Source: Zhenhengia yiwuensis (lineage in GTDB: Bacteria; Bacillota; Clostridia; Lachnospirales; Cellulosilyticaceae). Taken from it: DNA of 64,000 bases. Each line of letters opens with the position of its first letter. Position 1 is the stretch's first letter. Both the position numbers and the translations under genes were made by a program. Below are positions 8,845-16,857 of the stretch, piece after piece. The stretch spans positions 1 to 64,000 of the forward strand of contig NZ_JACRSY010000004.1 of the NCBI RefSeq assembly GCF_014384995.1, given 5' to 3'. The notes under the pieces are model-generated. The model saw nothing but the letters and a program-made list of their open reading frames with translations. It did not search any database and was not told the origin of the DNA.

Positions 8845-8953
8845 ATAACACCTCGTGGAATAAGTTTTGATTAACAAGTAATTTGATTTTCAAACTATAT
8901 AATTATTATAAAGAGACTATAAAAAGATGTTGTGAAGAGAATAAATAATATTA

Positions 8954-8981
8954 TTGAAAGTATGGAAAAATATGGTATAAT
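8954..8981 (+). promoter_or_regulatory. Sigma-A promoter of the MerR-family gene
   Basis: TTGAAA (8954-8959), 16-bp spacer, TATAAT (8976-8981). The predicted start near 8988 supports the GTG 9023 start codon and excludes an upstream in-frame start at 8981. Confidence 0.65.
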
Positions 8982-9022
8982 TGAGGAAAAGGGTTTTTAT
9001 ACAAAAGATAGGGGGCAAATCA

Positions 9023-9670
9023 GTGAACGAAAAAGTTTATACGATTAAAGAAGTGGCCACTATTTTAGATATTGAAGCTTATGTTCTAAGATATTATGAG
9101 AAAGAACTAGAGCTTCAAATACATAGAAATAGCCAAGGGCATCGTATCTATACGCAAAAAGATATTACAATACTACAGCAGATTAAAGAGTTGAGAGAAC
9201 AGGGATTAGAGCTTAAGGGCATACGTAACGTCATACATACATTAGATCAGGAAGGATTAGAATCACTTACACAAGTAAGTGCTACAAATGCTAAGGTTAT
9301 TCCATTAGTAGGAGAGGACATAGATATTGGAGATAAAGATGATCAGAAAGTAAAGCAGTTTACGATGATTATCAAAGAAATGCTTAAACAAACCTTAGTA
9401 GAGTATGGAGAAGAAAACAAGAGGCAGCTGCATGAGGAATTGACACAAGAAATGGATATTATGATGGATAAGAAACTATCAGAATTAGAGGTAAGTCAGC
9501 AACAAAAGAATGAAGAGTATTATAAGAAGATGGATGAAACCATGCGAGAGATGCAGAAAATGCGAAAAGAGATTGCTTTATTAGAACAAAATACACAGAA
9601 ACCATCTTTATGGAAGAAATTATTTAAAGACAAAAATAAAACAGAAGAAATAGAAGAAAAGAGCATGTAG
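9023..9670 (+). CDS. MerR-family transcriptional regulator with coiled-coil tail
   Basis: 215 residues. The N-terminal winged helix-turn-helix (about 1-70) reads YTIKEVATILDIEAYVLRYYEKE, then GHRIYTQKDITILQQIKELREQGLELKGI, typical of MerR/RacA-like DNA-binding domains. A long charged region (about 105-200) is predicted coiled coil, with no Cys metal site. That resembles MerR-like proteins of unknown effector, and distantly RacA/DUF3967 proteins. The GTG start lies behind AGGGGGC. Target and signal are unknown. It is transcribed toward pflA and ends at a shared terminator. Confidence 0.8.
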   Translation: MNEKVYTIKEVATILDIEAYVLRYYEKELELQIHRNSQGHRIYTQKDITILQQIKELREQGLELKGIRNVIHTLDQEGLESLTQVSATNAKVIPLVGEDIDIGDKDDQKVKQFTMIIKEMLKQTLVEYGEENKRQLHEELTQEMDIMMDKKLSELEVSQQQKNEEYYKKMDETMREMQKMRKEIALLEQNTQKPSLWKKLFKDKNKTEEIEEKSM

Positions 9671-9693
9671 GGGCAGCTACATGCTCTTTTTAT
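9658..9693 (+). terminator. Intrinsic terminator between the MerR gene and pflA
   Basis: 10-bp stem GAGCATGTAG/CTACATGCTC followed by TTTT. The left arm overlaps the last codons of the MerR gene. It could serve the convergent pflA transcript as well. Confidence 0.8.
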
Positions 9694-9712
9694 ATTTTAA
9701 AGGAATTGTGAT

Positions 9713-10441
9713 TTATGCATAAATCGGTAAGTTATATTTCTTAAAAATCTCTTTAACTTCTTCAACTTCTGATTTAGAAGGTTGTTCAGTATCGAAGAGA
9801 GAATACTCATAACCGAGTTGTTCCCATTTGAACTCGCCCATTTTATGGAATGGAAGTAAATCTACTCTCTGTACGTTTGGAAGAGTAGTTAAAAACTGTG
9901 CTAAGTCTTCAATATCTTTTTTATCATCCGTTAAGCCTGGAACATAAACATAACGAATCCATACTGGAATATTACGTTCTTTTAGATGTTTAGCAAATGC
10001 TAATGTTGGATCTAAAGGAACACCTGTTAAATCTTTAAATACAGTAGGATTATAAGACTTAATATCAAGTAAAACTAGGTCAGTATAATCAAGAACAGGG
10101 TCAGCTTTTTCAATGCTAACAAAACCTGAAGTATCAAGACAGGTATGAATGCCTTCTTCTTTGCATTTTATAAACATATCTTTGACAAAGTCAGGTTGAA
10201 GAAGAGGTTCTCCACCACTTATAGTGAGACCGCCACCTGAGCAAGTCATAAATGATTTATATTTTCTGATATCTTGAATAAGAGTGTTGGTATCTTCTTC
10301 TCTCCCATCATTCATTTTCCAAGTATCTGGATTGTGACAGTATTTACAACGAAGGGGGCAGCCTTGTGTAAATAAGATGTAACGAATCCCAGGCCCGTCT
10401 ACAGTACCGCAGGTTTCTACTGAGTGAATTCTACCTATCAT
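9713..10441 (-). CDS. pflA: Pyruvate formate-lyase activating enzyme
   Basis: 242 residues, a radical-SAM glycyl-radical activase. The 4Fe-4S ligands are Cys28, Cys32 and Cys35 in CPLRCKYC. The N terminus MIGRIHSVETCGTVDGPGIR and the FTQGCP and TISGGEPLLQP motifs are diagnostic. It uses S-adenosylmethionine to make the glycyl radical on PflB. It lies downstream of pflB on the same strand, with a 74-bp gap containing a strong hairpin. ATG follows AGGAGGTATAAGGC. Confidence 0.96.
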   Translation of the reverse strand: MIGRIHSVETCGTVDGPGIRYILFTQGCPLRCKYCHNPDTWKMNDGREEDTNTLIQDIRKYKSFMTCSGGGLTISGGEPLLQPDFVKDMFIKCKEEGIHTCLDTSGFVSIEKADPVLDYTDLVLLDIKSYNPTVFKDLTGVPLDPTLAFAKHLKERNIPVWIRYVYVPGLTDDKKDIEDLAQFLTTLPNVQRVDLLPFHKMGEFKWEQLGYEYSLFDTEQPSKSEVEEVKEIFKKYNLPIYA

Positions 10442-10465
10442 GCCTTATACCTCCTGTAATGTAAT

Positions 10466-10497
10466 GGTTAAGAGGATACACACTTATCCTCTTAACC
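10466..10497 (-). promoter_or_regulatory. Intercistronic hairpin between pflB and pflA
   Basis: Perfect 13-bp inverted repeat GGTTAAGAGGATA/TATCCTCTTAACC with a 6-nt loop. No T run follows on the minus strand, so it does not look like a full terminator. It probably protects the abundant pflB message or lowers pflA expression relative to pflB (inference). Confidence 0.6.
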
Positions 10498-10515
10498 TCA
10501 TAAAGATTTAATAAA

Positions 10516-12744
10516 TTAGAATTTTTCGTGGAATGTTCTATTGATAACGTCTAATTGTTGTTCTCTTGTAAGACGAATGAAGTTTACAGCGTATCCAGAA
10601 ACACGGATTGTAAGCTGTGGATATTTTTCTGGGTGATCCATAGCATCAAGTAATGTTTCACGGTCAAATACGTTGATGTTTAAGTGGTGACCATCTTGTA
10701 CGAAATAACCATCTAACATACCTACAAGGTTGCTGATACGTTCATCTGCTGATTTACCAAGAGCACCTGGAACGATTGAGAATGTGTATGAGATACCATC
10801 TTCAGCGTGTTGGTATGGAAGTTTAGCAACTGATGCAAGAGATGCGATAGCACCTTTTGTATCTCTACCATGCATTGGGTTAGCACCTGGTGCAAATGGT
10901 TCGCCAGCTTTACGTCCGTCTGGAGTGTTACCTGTTTTCTTACCATATACTACGTTTGATGTAATTGTTAAGATAGACATAGTTGGGTAAGAGTTTCTGT
11001 ATGTTTTATGTTTTCTAATTTTGTTCATGAATGTTTCTGTTAATTTAACAGCAATTTGGTCAACTCTATCATCGTTGTTACCGTATGCTGGATATTCACC
11101 TTCGATATCGTAGTCAACTACAAGACCATCTTCATTTCTGATAGGTTTAACTTTAGCATATTTAATAGCTGATAATGAGTCAGCTGCTACTGAAAGACCA
11201 GCGATACCTGTTGCGAAAGTACGAAGGATTTCTTTATCATGAAGAGCCATTTCGAGTTTTTCGTAGCAGTATTTATCATGCATGTAGTGGATGATATTTA
11301 ATGCATTTACGTATGTTTCAGCTAACCAATCCATCATTGTATCGTATTTAGCCCAAACGTCATCGAAGTCAAGGTATTCTGTAGTAACAGGAGCAAATTG
11401 TGGAGCAACTTGTTCACCTGATTTTTCATCTTTACCACCGTTGATAGCGTAAAGTAATGCTTTAGCAAGGTTAGCACGAGCACCGAAGAATTGCATTTGT
11501 TTACCAATTCTCATTGCAGATACGCAACATGCGATACCGTAGTCATCACCCCAGTAAGCTCTCATAAGATCATCGTTTTCGTATTGGATTGAGCTTGTTT
11601 GGATAGAAACTTTAGCACAGAAGTCTTTGAATCCTTGTGGGAAGTTTTTAGACCAAAGTACTGTTAAGTTTGGTTCTGGAGCTGGTCCTAAGTTGATTAA
11701 TGTGTGAAGTACACGGAAGCTGTTTTTAGTAACAAGTGTACGTCCATCAAGTCCCATACCACCGATTGATTCTGTTACCCATGTTGGGTCTCCTGAGAAT
11801 AAATCATTGTATGCTGGAGTACGAAGGAAACGTACCATACGTAATTTCATTACGAAGTGGTCCATTAATTCTTGAGCTTCTTCTTCTGTGATGATACCAG
11901 CTTTAAGGTCTCTTTCCATGTAGATATCAAGGAATGTAGATGTACGACCAAGTGACATAGCAGCACCATCTTGTTCTTTAATAGCACCAAGGTATGCAAA
12001 GTATGTCCATTGAACAGCTTCTTTAGCTGTTTGAGCTGGAGCAGAGATATCGAAACCATAGTTTGCAGCCATTACTTTAAGTTCTTTTAAAGCGCCGATT
12101 TGTTCTGTGATTTCTTCACGAAGTCTGATAATATCTTCTGTCATGCTTGGAACTTCAAGTGTAAGTTTTTGAGCTTCTTTATCAGCGATTAATCTATCTA
12201 CACCGTATAATGCAACACGACGATAGTCACCGATGATACGACCACGGCCATAAGCATCTGGAAGACCTGTGATAACACCTGAGTGTCTAGCTTTTTTGAT
12301 ATCTGTTGTATATGCAGAGAATACACCATCGTTATGTGTTTTACGGTATTTAGTAAAGATTTCTTGTGTTTCTTTATCTAATTCATATCCGTATGCTTCA
12401 AGAGCATTTTTTACAGTACGCATACCACCGTTTGGCATGATATTTCTTTTTAAAGGTGCATCTGATTGGAAACCTACGATTTGTTCTAAATCTTTATCTA
12501 AGTAGCCAGGACCGTGAGAAGTAATTGTTGAAGGAATTTTTGTTTCAACATCTAAGATTCCTTTTTCACGTTCTTTTTTCATAAGTTCAGCTACTTCAGC
12601 CCATAATTTAGTTGTTCTTTCAGTAGCTCCTGCTAAGAAAGAATCATCTCCTTCATATGGTGTGTAGTTCTTTTGGATGAAGTCACGTACATTAACTTCT
12701 TTTTGCCAATCGCCTGCTATAAAACCATTCCATTGTTCAAACAT
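10516..12744 (-). CDS. pflB: Formate C-acetyltransferase (pyruvate formate-lyase)
   Basis: 742 residues. It converts pyruvate plus CoA to formate plus acetyl-CoA under anaerobic conditions. The adjacent catalytic cysteines are seen in YGIACCVSAMRIGK (about Cys406-Cys407). The glycyl-radical site is RVSGYAVNF near the C terminus (about Gly717). The start is MFEQWNGFIAGDWQKEVNVRDF, with AAAAGGAG about 11 bases upstream; upstream in-frame codons would give an unrelated N-terminal extension. Codon use is highly biased, as for an abundant protein. Transcribed with pflA from a promoter at 12862-12891 that is overlaid by a palindrome. Confidence 0.97.
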   Translation of the reverse strand: MFEQWNGFIAGDWQKEVNVRDFIQKNYTPYEGDDSFLAGATERTTKLWAEVAELMKKEREKGILDVETKIPSTITSHGPGYLDKDLEQIVGFQSDAPLKRNIMPNGGMRTVKNALEAYGYELDKETQEIFTKYRKTHNDGVFSAYTTDIKKARHSGVITGLPDAYGRGRIIGDYRRVALYGVDRLIADKEAQKLTLEVPSMTEDIIRLREEITEQIGALKELKVMAANYGFDISAPAQTAKEAVQWTYFAYLGAIKEQDGAAMSLGRTSTFLDIYMERDLKAGIITEEEAQELMDHFVMKLRMVRFLRTPAYNDLFSGDPTWVTESIGGMGLDGRTLVTKNSFRVLHTLINLGPAPEPNLTVLWSKNFPQGFKDFCAKVSIQTSSIQYENDDLMRAYWGDDYGIACCVSAMRIGKQMQFFGARANLAKALLYAINGGKDEKSGEQVAPQFAPVTTEYLDFDDVWAKYDTMMDWLAETYVNALNIIHYMHDKYCYEKLEMALHDKEILRTFATGIAGLSVAADSLSAIKYAKVKPIRNEDGLVVDYDIEGEYPAYGNNDDRVDQIAVKLTETFMNKIRKHKTYRNSYPTMSILTITSNVVYGKKTGNTPDGRKAGEPFAPGANPMHGRDTKGAIASLASVAKLPYQHAEDGISYTFSIVPGALGKSADERISNLVGMLDGYFVQDGHHLNINVFDRETLLDAMDHPEKYPQLTIRVSGYAVNFIRLTREQQLDVINRTFHEKF

Positions 12745-12861
12745 CTTAAGGTCAACTCCTTTTATTTTTAAAATCATCTTATTATCCAATTAATAATAAA
12801 CTCAGATACAAAGTTGATAACTTAGAGGATAATAATTATTAGTTAATTTCTTTACACTCCT

Positions 12862-12891
12862 ATTATATAATGTATACTGTATACACGTCAA
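12862..12891 (-). promoter_or_regulatory. pflB promoter with palindromic operator in the spacer
   Basis: On the minus strand: TTGACG (12891-12886), 18-bp spacer, TATAAT (12867-12862). The spacer holds a perfect 15-bp palindrome TGTATACAGTATACA (12871-12885). A protein bound there would block RNA polymerase, so repression is the simplest reading. The regulator is unknown. The sequence is not the usual Rex (TTGTGAAnnnnTTCACAA) or FNR site. Confidence 0.65.
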
Positions 12892-13018
12892 TAGTAATAC
12901 AAAAAAATATTATTATGAATTTTGTAATAACTTTAAGTTTTTAATTAGAATAAATAAAATCAGGCTGATAGAGAACTACATTAATAAGGAAAGGATTAGG
13001 TAATAGATAAGTAAAACA

Positions 13019-13047
13019 TTGTCATAAACAAGGTGAGACATTATAAT
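13019..13047 (+). promoter_or_regulatory. Sigma-A promoter of the DUF368 gene
   Basis: TTGTCA (13019-13024), 17-bp spacer, TATAAT (13042-13047), about 40 bp ahead of the start codon. The rest of the 342-bp gap between pflB and this gene is AT-rich with no other structure that I can support. Confidence 0.6.
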
Positions 13048-13086
13048 AGTACAGGTATATACTACATATTTTAAAAGGAGTCCGAA

Positions 13087-13896
13087 ATGATTAAGCATGT
13101 TATGAACATCTTTTATGGCATTATTTTAGGTGTATCTAATGTTATTCCGGGTGTGAGTGCGGGCACTATGGCAGTTGTACTTAACATCTATGATGAATTA
13201 TTAGGTGCAGTAAGCCTTAAAAAAGAGTATTTAAAGAAAAACCTTATATTTCTTGCAACGATAGGGATAGGGGCAGTTGTAGGTATTCTTGTTTTTAGTA
13301 ATGCCATTACTTTTTTATTTGAAAAATACAATATGCCGACTAATTTTCTCTTTATAGGAATTATTATAGGAAGCATTCCTATGGTAATAAATCATGCAAG
13401 AGCTGGGGAAAAAATACGTTCTAAAAACTGGATACCATTTATTATTACATTTGGAGTGATGATCGTAATGGTATTGACAAATGATGCAGAGGCTAATGAA
13501 GTTATTTTAAGAGAAATAAATCTGGGAATGTCTATATGGTTAATATTTGCAGGTGCTATTAGTGCATTTTCAATGATTATTCCTGGGATTAGTGGATCTT
13601 TTATCATGCTCACTTTAGGCGTGTATACATCAGTTATTACAGCTGTATCAGAATTTAACTTTGCAATTCTTATACCAGTAGCAATCGGCATACTCATTGG
13701 ACTTATTTTGGGCATTAAGATTGTAAAAGTGTTGTTATCAAAGTATCAACAAGCAACTTATATGGCTATATTAGGACTTGTAATAGGTTCTGTTTTAGTT
13801 ATTTATCCAGGATTTACATTTAACTTTACTGGATTTTTTGCTTTAATATGTATGTGTATAGGTATTATGATCACTTATTCTTTTGCAGATAAATAA
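13087..13896 (+). CDS. DUF368 membrane protein (undecaprenyl phosphate translocase, PopT-type)
   Basis: 269 residues with about eight membrane segments. The family signature appears twice: GVSNVIPGVSAGTMAVVLNIYDEL near the start and ISAFSMIIPGISGSFIMLTLGVY in the second half, a two-fold internal repeat. DUF368 proteins have been reported to flip undecaprenyl phosphate back across the membrane for reuse in wall synthesis; that role is by family, not shown here. ATG follows AAAAGGAG. Probably monocistronic, 85 bp upstream of the pyrophosphatase gene. Confidence 0.88.
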   Translation: MIKHVMNIFYGIILGVSNVIPGVSAGTMAVVLNIYDELLGAVSLKKEYLKKNLIFLATIGIGAVVGILVFSNAITFLFEKYNMPTNFLFIGIIIGSIPMVINHARAGEKIRSKNWIPFIITFGVMIVMVLTNDAEANEVILREINLGMSIWLIFAGAISAFSMIIPGISGSFIMLTLGVYTSVITAVSEFNFAILIPVAIGILIGLILGIKIVKVLLSKYQQATYMAILGLVIGSVLVIYPGFTFNFTGFFALICMCIGIMITYSFADK

Positions 13897-13981
13897 CCGT
13901 AAATGATTTAAAAAGAATAAGGACATACTAAATTAAGTACAAAACGACAGTGAATGTACGTAATAAATGAAGGAGACAATT

Positions 13982-15610
13982 ATGGGAAAAGAGACTTATG
14001 TATTTGGACACAGAAATCCCGATACAGATTCTATATGTTCAGCAATAGCTTATGCACATCTTAAACGTGCATTAGGTGTAGAAAATGTAAAAGCAGTAAG
14101 ACTTGGAAAAGTAAGTAAAGAGACAAACTTTGCATTAAATTATTTTAATGTAGAAGCACCGACTTTAATTGAGCATATTAAACCACAAGTGAAAGATATG
14201 AAGTACTATGCTATCCCACCTGTCTACACAGTAGATTCTGTAAAAAAAGCATGGGATGTTATGACTGAGAATAGAAGACCTATGATTCCAATACTTTATC
14301 CAGATCATAAATTAGCTGGTGTAGTATCTATGTCAGATATTGCAAAAACTCATATTGGTTTAACAGATGGTAATGTACTTCAAAAATATCGTACACCATT
14401 TGTAAATATTGCAGCAGTACTTGAAGGTAAAATCGTATGTGGTGATTATCCACAACCTTATGTAGAAGGTGAAGTCTTTACTACAGCTTCTATTACAGAA
14501 GATGATAGACTTAAAGATGTAGACATTGTTATTACAGGAAGTAATAAAACTCTTGTAGATATGGCAATTAAATCAGGTGCAGGTTGTGTTATTATTACAG
14601 ATCAAGATATGGATGAACTTGATTTTACACATCAAGTAGAAGGTAACTGTGCAATTATTTGTACACCGTACTCATTCTTTAAAACAATTAAAATGATTTC
14701 TCAAAGTATTTCTGTTAAACACTTAATTGGTAAACAAGATCTTATCTTCTTCCAAACAGAAGATACTATTGATGAAGTTAAAGAAATCATGCTTAATACA
14801 ACACATAGACATTTCCCGATTGTGGATGAAGATGGCAAAGTAAAAGGAATTATTTCTAAACGTCATATTTTAGATATTCAAAAGAAACCTGTTATTTTAG
14901 TGGACCACAATGAGAGAGATCAAAGTGCCATGGGTATTGAACAGGCACAAATCTGTGAAATTATTGATCACCACCGTATTGCAAATATTGATACAGTAGG
15001 GCCAGTGTTCTTAAGAGCAGAGCCTGTAGGATGTACATCTACAATCGTGTCAAAAATGTATGAAGAAAACAATATTATGCCACCTAGAGAGATTGCGGGT
15101 CTTATGCTTAGTGCAATTCTTTCTGATACACTTATCTTCAAGTCACCAACTTGTACAGAGACTGATATCAGAATGGCAAAACGTCTTGCAAAAATTGCAG
15201 AAGTTAATCTTGAAGAATATGGTATGGACCTTATTGCAGCAGGAACTTCTCTTGAAGGTATGACACCAAGAGAATTACTTGATATGGATCGCAAACCATT
15301 TGTAATGGGTCAATTTAGTACAGCTGTTGCCCAAATCAATACTGGAGATTTCAAAAGCATCTATAAGATGAGAGATGAAATTCTTGCAGAAATGGAGAAC
15401 TTAAGAGAACAAGAAGGGTTAGGACTTGTAGTTCTTATGGTAACAGATGTAGTTGTTGGTGGTACTGAATTATTTGCAGTAGGGCCAGAAAAATGGATTG
15501 TAGAGAGTGCCTTTGAACTTCCAAAAGAAGATGATAGTATTTTCTTGAAAGATGTTTTCTCAAGAAAGAAACAAATCATTCCACAACTTACAGCAGCAGC
15601 ACAAAATTAA
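13982..15610 (+). CDS. ppaC: Manganese-dependent inorganic pyrophosphatase with CBS and DRTGG regulatory insert
   Basis: 542 residues, much longer than the 309-residue basic family II enzyme. The DHH catalytic domain starts FGHRNPDTDSICSAIAYA and resumes with VDHNERDQSAMG and IIDHHRI (near 325), followed by the DHHA2 domain. Between them (about 65-300) lies a CBS motif, a DRTGG-like segment and a second CBS motif (RHFPIVDEDGKVKGIISKRHIL). In characterised relatives the CBS pair binds adenine nucleotides and tunes activity. ATG 13982 follows AAGGAGA; an earlier in-frame ATG overlaps that site and is rejected. Confidence 0.95.
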   Translation: MGKETYVFGHRNPDTDSICSAIAYAHLKRALGVENVKAVRLGKVSKETNFALNYFNVEAPTLIEHIKPQVKDMKYYAIPPVYTVDSVKKAWDVMTENRRPMIPILYPDHKLAGVVSMSDIAKTHIGLTDGNVLQKYRTPFVNIAAVLEGKIVCGDYPQPYVEGEVFTTASITEDDRLKDVDIVITGSNKTLVDMAIKSGAGCVIITDQDMDELDFTHQVEGNCAIICTPYSFFKTIKMISQSISVKHLIGKQDLIFFQTEDTIDEVKEIMLNTTHRHFPIVDEDGKVKGIISKRHILDIQKKPVILVDHNERDQSAMGIEQAQICEIIDHHRIANIDTVGPVFLRAEPVGCTSTIVSKMYEENNIMPPREIAGLMLSAILSDTLIFKSPTCTETDIRMAKRLAKIAEVNLEEYGMDLIAAGTSLEGMTPRELLDMDRKPFVMGQFSTAVAQINTGDFKSIYKMRDEILAEMENLREQEGLGLVVLMVTDVVVGGTELFAVGPEKWIVESAFELPKEDDSIFLKDVFSRKKQIIPQLTAAAQN

Positions 15611-15690
15611 TTTTTTAAAAAGTTGATAAATAGAAGTATTCTATTTATAATATAGAAGTGAAATACACATTAAAAAAGGAGGATATACAA

Positions 15691-15906
15691 ATGGCTAAAC
15701 AAGTGACAAAAGACATGGTAATTGGTCAAATTATCCAAGTAGATAGAGGTATTATTCCTATTCTTATGCAAGCAGGTATGCATTGCCTTGGCTGTCCATC
15801 AGCTCAAATGGAATCTATTGAAGATGCATGTGCAGTACATGGTATGGATGCAGATGAATTAATCAAAAAAATCAATGATTATCTTGCAACAACAGAAGAA
15901 GCATAA
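15691..15906 (+). CDS. DUF1858 small redox-disulfide protein
   Basis: 71 residues. It matches the DUF1858 / hybrid-cluster-protein-associated redox disulfide pattern: a helix (VTKDMVIGQIIQVDRGIIPILMQAGM), HCLGCPSAQMESIEDACAVHG with a CxxC pair, and a helical end. The family is common in anaerobes, often close to hybrid cluster protein or redox genes, and its exact role is unknown. ATG follows AAAAGGAGG. It lies 80 bp after the pyrophosphatase gene and may share its transcript. Confidence 0.88.
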   Translation: MAKQVTKDMVIGQIIQVDRGIIPILMQAGMHCLGCPSAQMESIEDACAVHGMDADELIKKINDYLATTEEA

Positions 15907-15910
15907 AATA

Positions 15911-15965
15911 TAAAAAAGAGGGATGTCCTATAGTCTTAGACTATTAGGATGTCCCTCTTTTTATA
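15911..15965 (+). terminator. Bidirectional intrinsic terminator between the DUF1858 gene and mecA
   Basis: Long hairpin: AAAGAGGGA pairs with TCCCTCTTT, with further pairing inside, and T runs on both strands. It separates two convergent genes and overlaps the mecA stop. Confidence 0.88.
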
Positions 15966-16632
15966 AATAGTGAACGAGTATATCTAATGCATTAGAAGCG
16001 ATAAGAACTTTTGCATGTTCTTTAAGGAATGTTTCATTTAAATCACTAGCAGTGCCTTCTTCGCCAAATTCACTTAACATACTCTTTAAAATGTCTGTAT
16101 TTGTTTTTTTATTCTTATTAGGTTCGAGAATCATAAAATATTGGTTATCATATTTATAAAGAGTCGTCTCGCCAAAATAGAGATGTTGTATATAACAAGA
16201 GGCATGTGTTACATCCTCTAAATTCTTAAAAGTATACATAAGCGTATGGGAAGCAGTATTAGAAGCTTTAGGGGTCTCTTTAGCTAAGGCTTGCAGATCG
16301 CTTAATTTATTTTCTAGAGACTCTTTGAAGGTACGATGAGTTGGCCTTTCACCGATGGCTTCTAATCTTTCTTCTATTTGATTAGGGTCATCAACTTTTG
16401 TTACAACAATCATGATGCTGTCTGTAGATAATGGAACAGCTTCAATCATAAGTGGTACATTTTCAGCCTCAAAGCCGAAGTCTTCATAAGCTTTAGCCAT
16501 CATATCTCTAAAAAGTGCTTGAGCTTTAGTTGACCCATAAGCAAGCTCACCGATTTTAATATCTCTATTTTGTAAATCAGAATGATTTAGAGTGACTCGG
16601 ATTTGTGTATCGCTAATTTTCTCGATTTTCAT
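15961..16632 (-). CDS. mecA: Adaptor protein MecA
   Basis: 223 residues. The N-terminal substrate-binding domain begins MKIEKISDTQIRVTLNHSDL and continues with LFRDMMAKAYEDFGFE and LMIEAVPLSTDSIMIVVTKVD. A variable linker follows, then the C-terminal ClpC-binding domain (LMYTFKNLEDVTHASCYI). MecA delivers substrates to ClpCP; in Bacillus these include ComK. ATG 16632 has AAAGGA ten bases upstream, while an in-frame GTG at 16641 abuts that site and is rejected. Monocistronic. Confidence 0.92.
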   Translation of the reverse strand: MKIEKISDTQIRVTLNHSDLQNRDIKIGELAYGSTKAQALFRDMMAKAYEDFGFEAENVPLMIEAVPLSTDSIMIVVTKVDDPNQIEERLEAIGERPTHRTFKESLENKLSDLQALAKETPKASNTASHTLMYTFKNLEDVTHASCYIQHLYFGETTLYKYDNQYFMILEPNKNKKTNTDILKSMLSEFGEEGTASDLNETFLKEHAKVLIASNALDILVHYL

Positions 16633-16857
16633 ACAACTCACATCCTTTCATAAAGTCACGGTATTTTAAGACAAATAAATATAAAGATATAAATTAGTAT
16701 AAGGGAATGAATCATAAAAGTAAAGAGGATAAATCTATCAAATGCATAGTAAGAGTGAGTTAATTTATTATATGATAAGAAGAAGGTTTTTATTGCCTAC
16801 TTGTAACAAAAAAAATCAAAAGTATGATATACTGAATCAAATAAAGGAGGTTAAACC

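Noticed and set aside
10730..10990. Plus-strand open frame inside pflB.
   Set aside because: Antisense to a strongly codon-biased gene and lacks a ribosome binding site.
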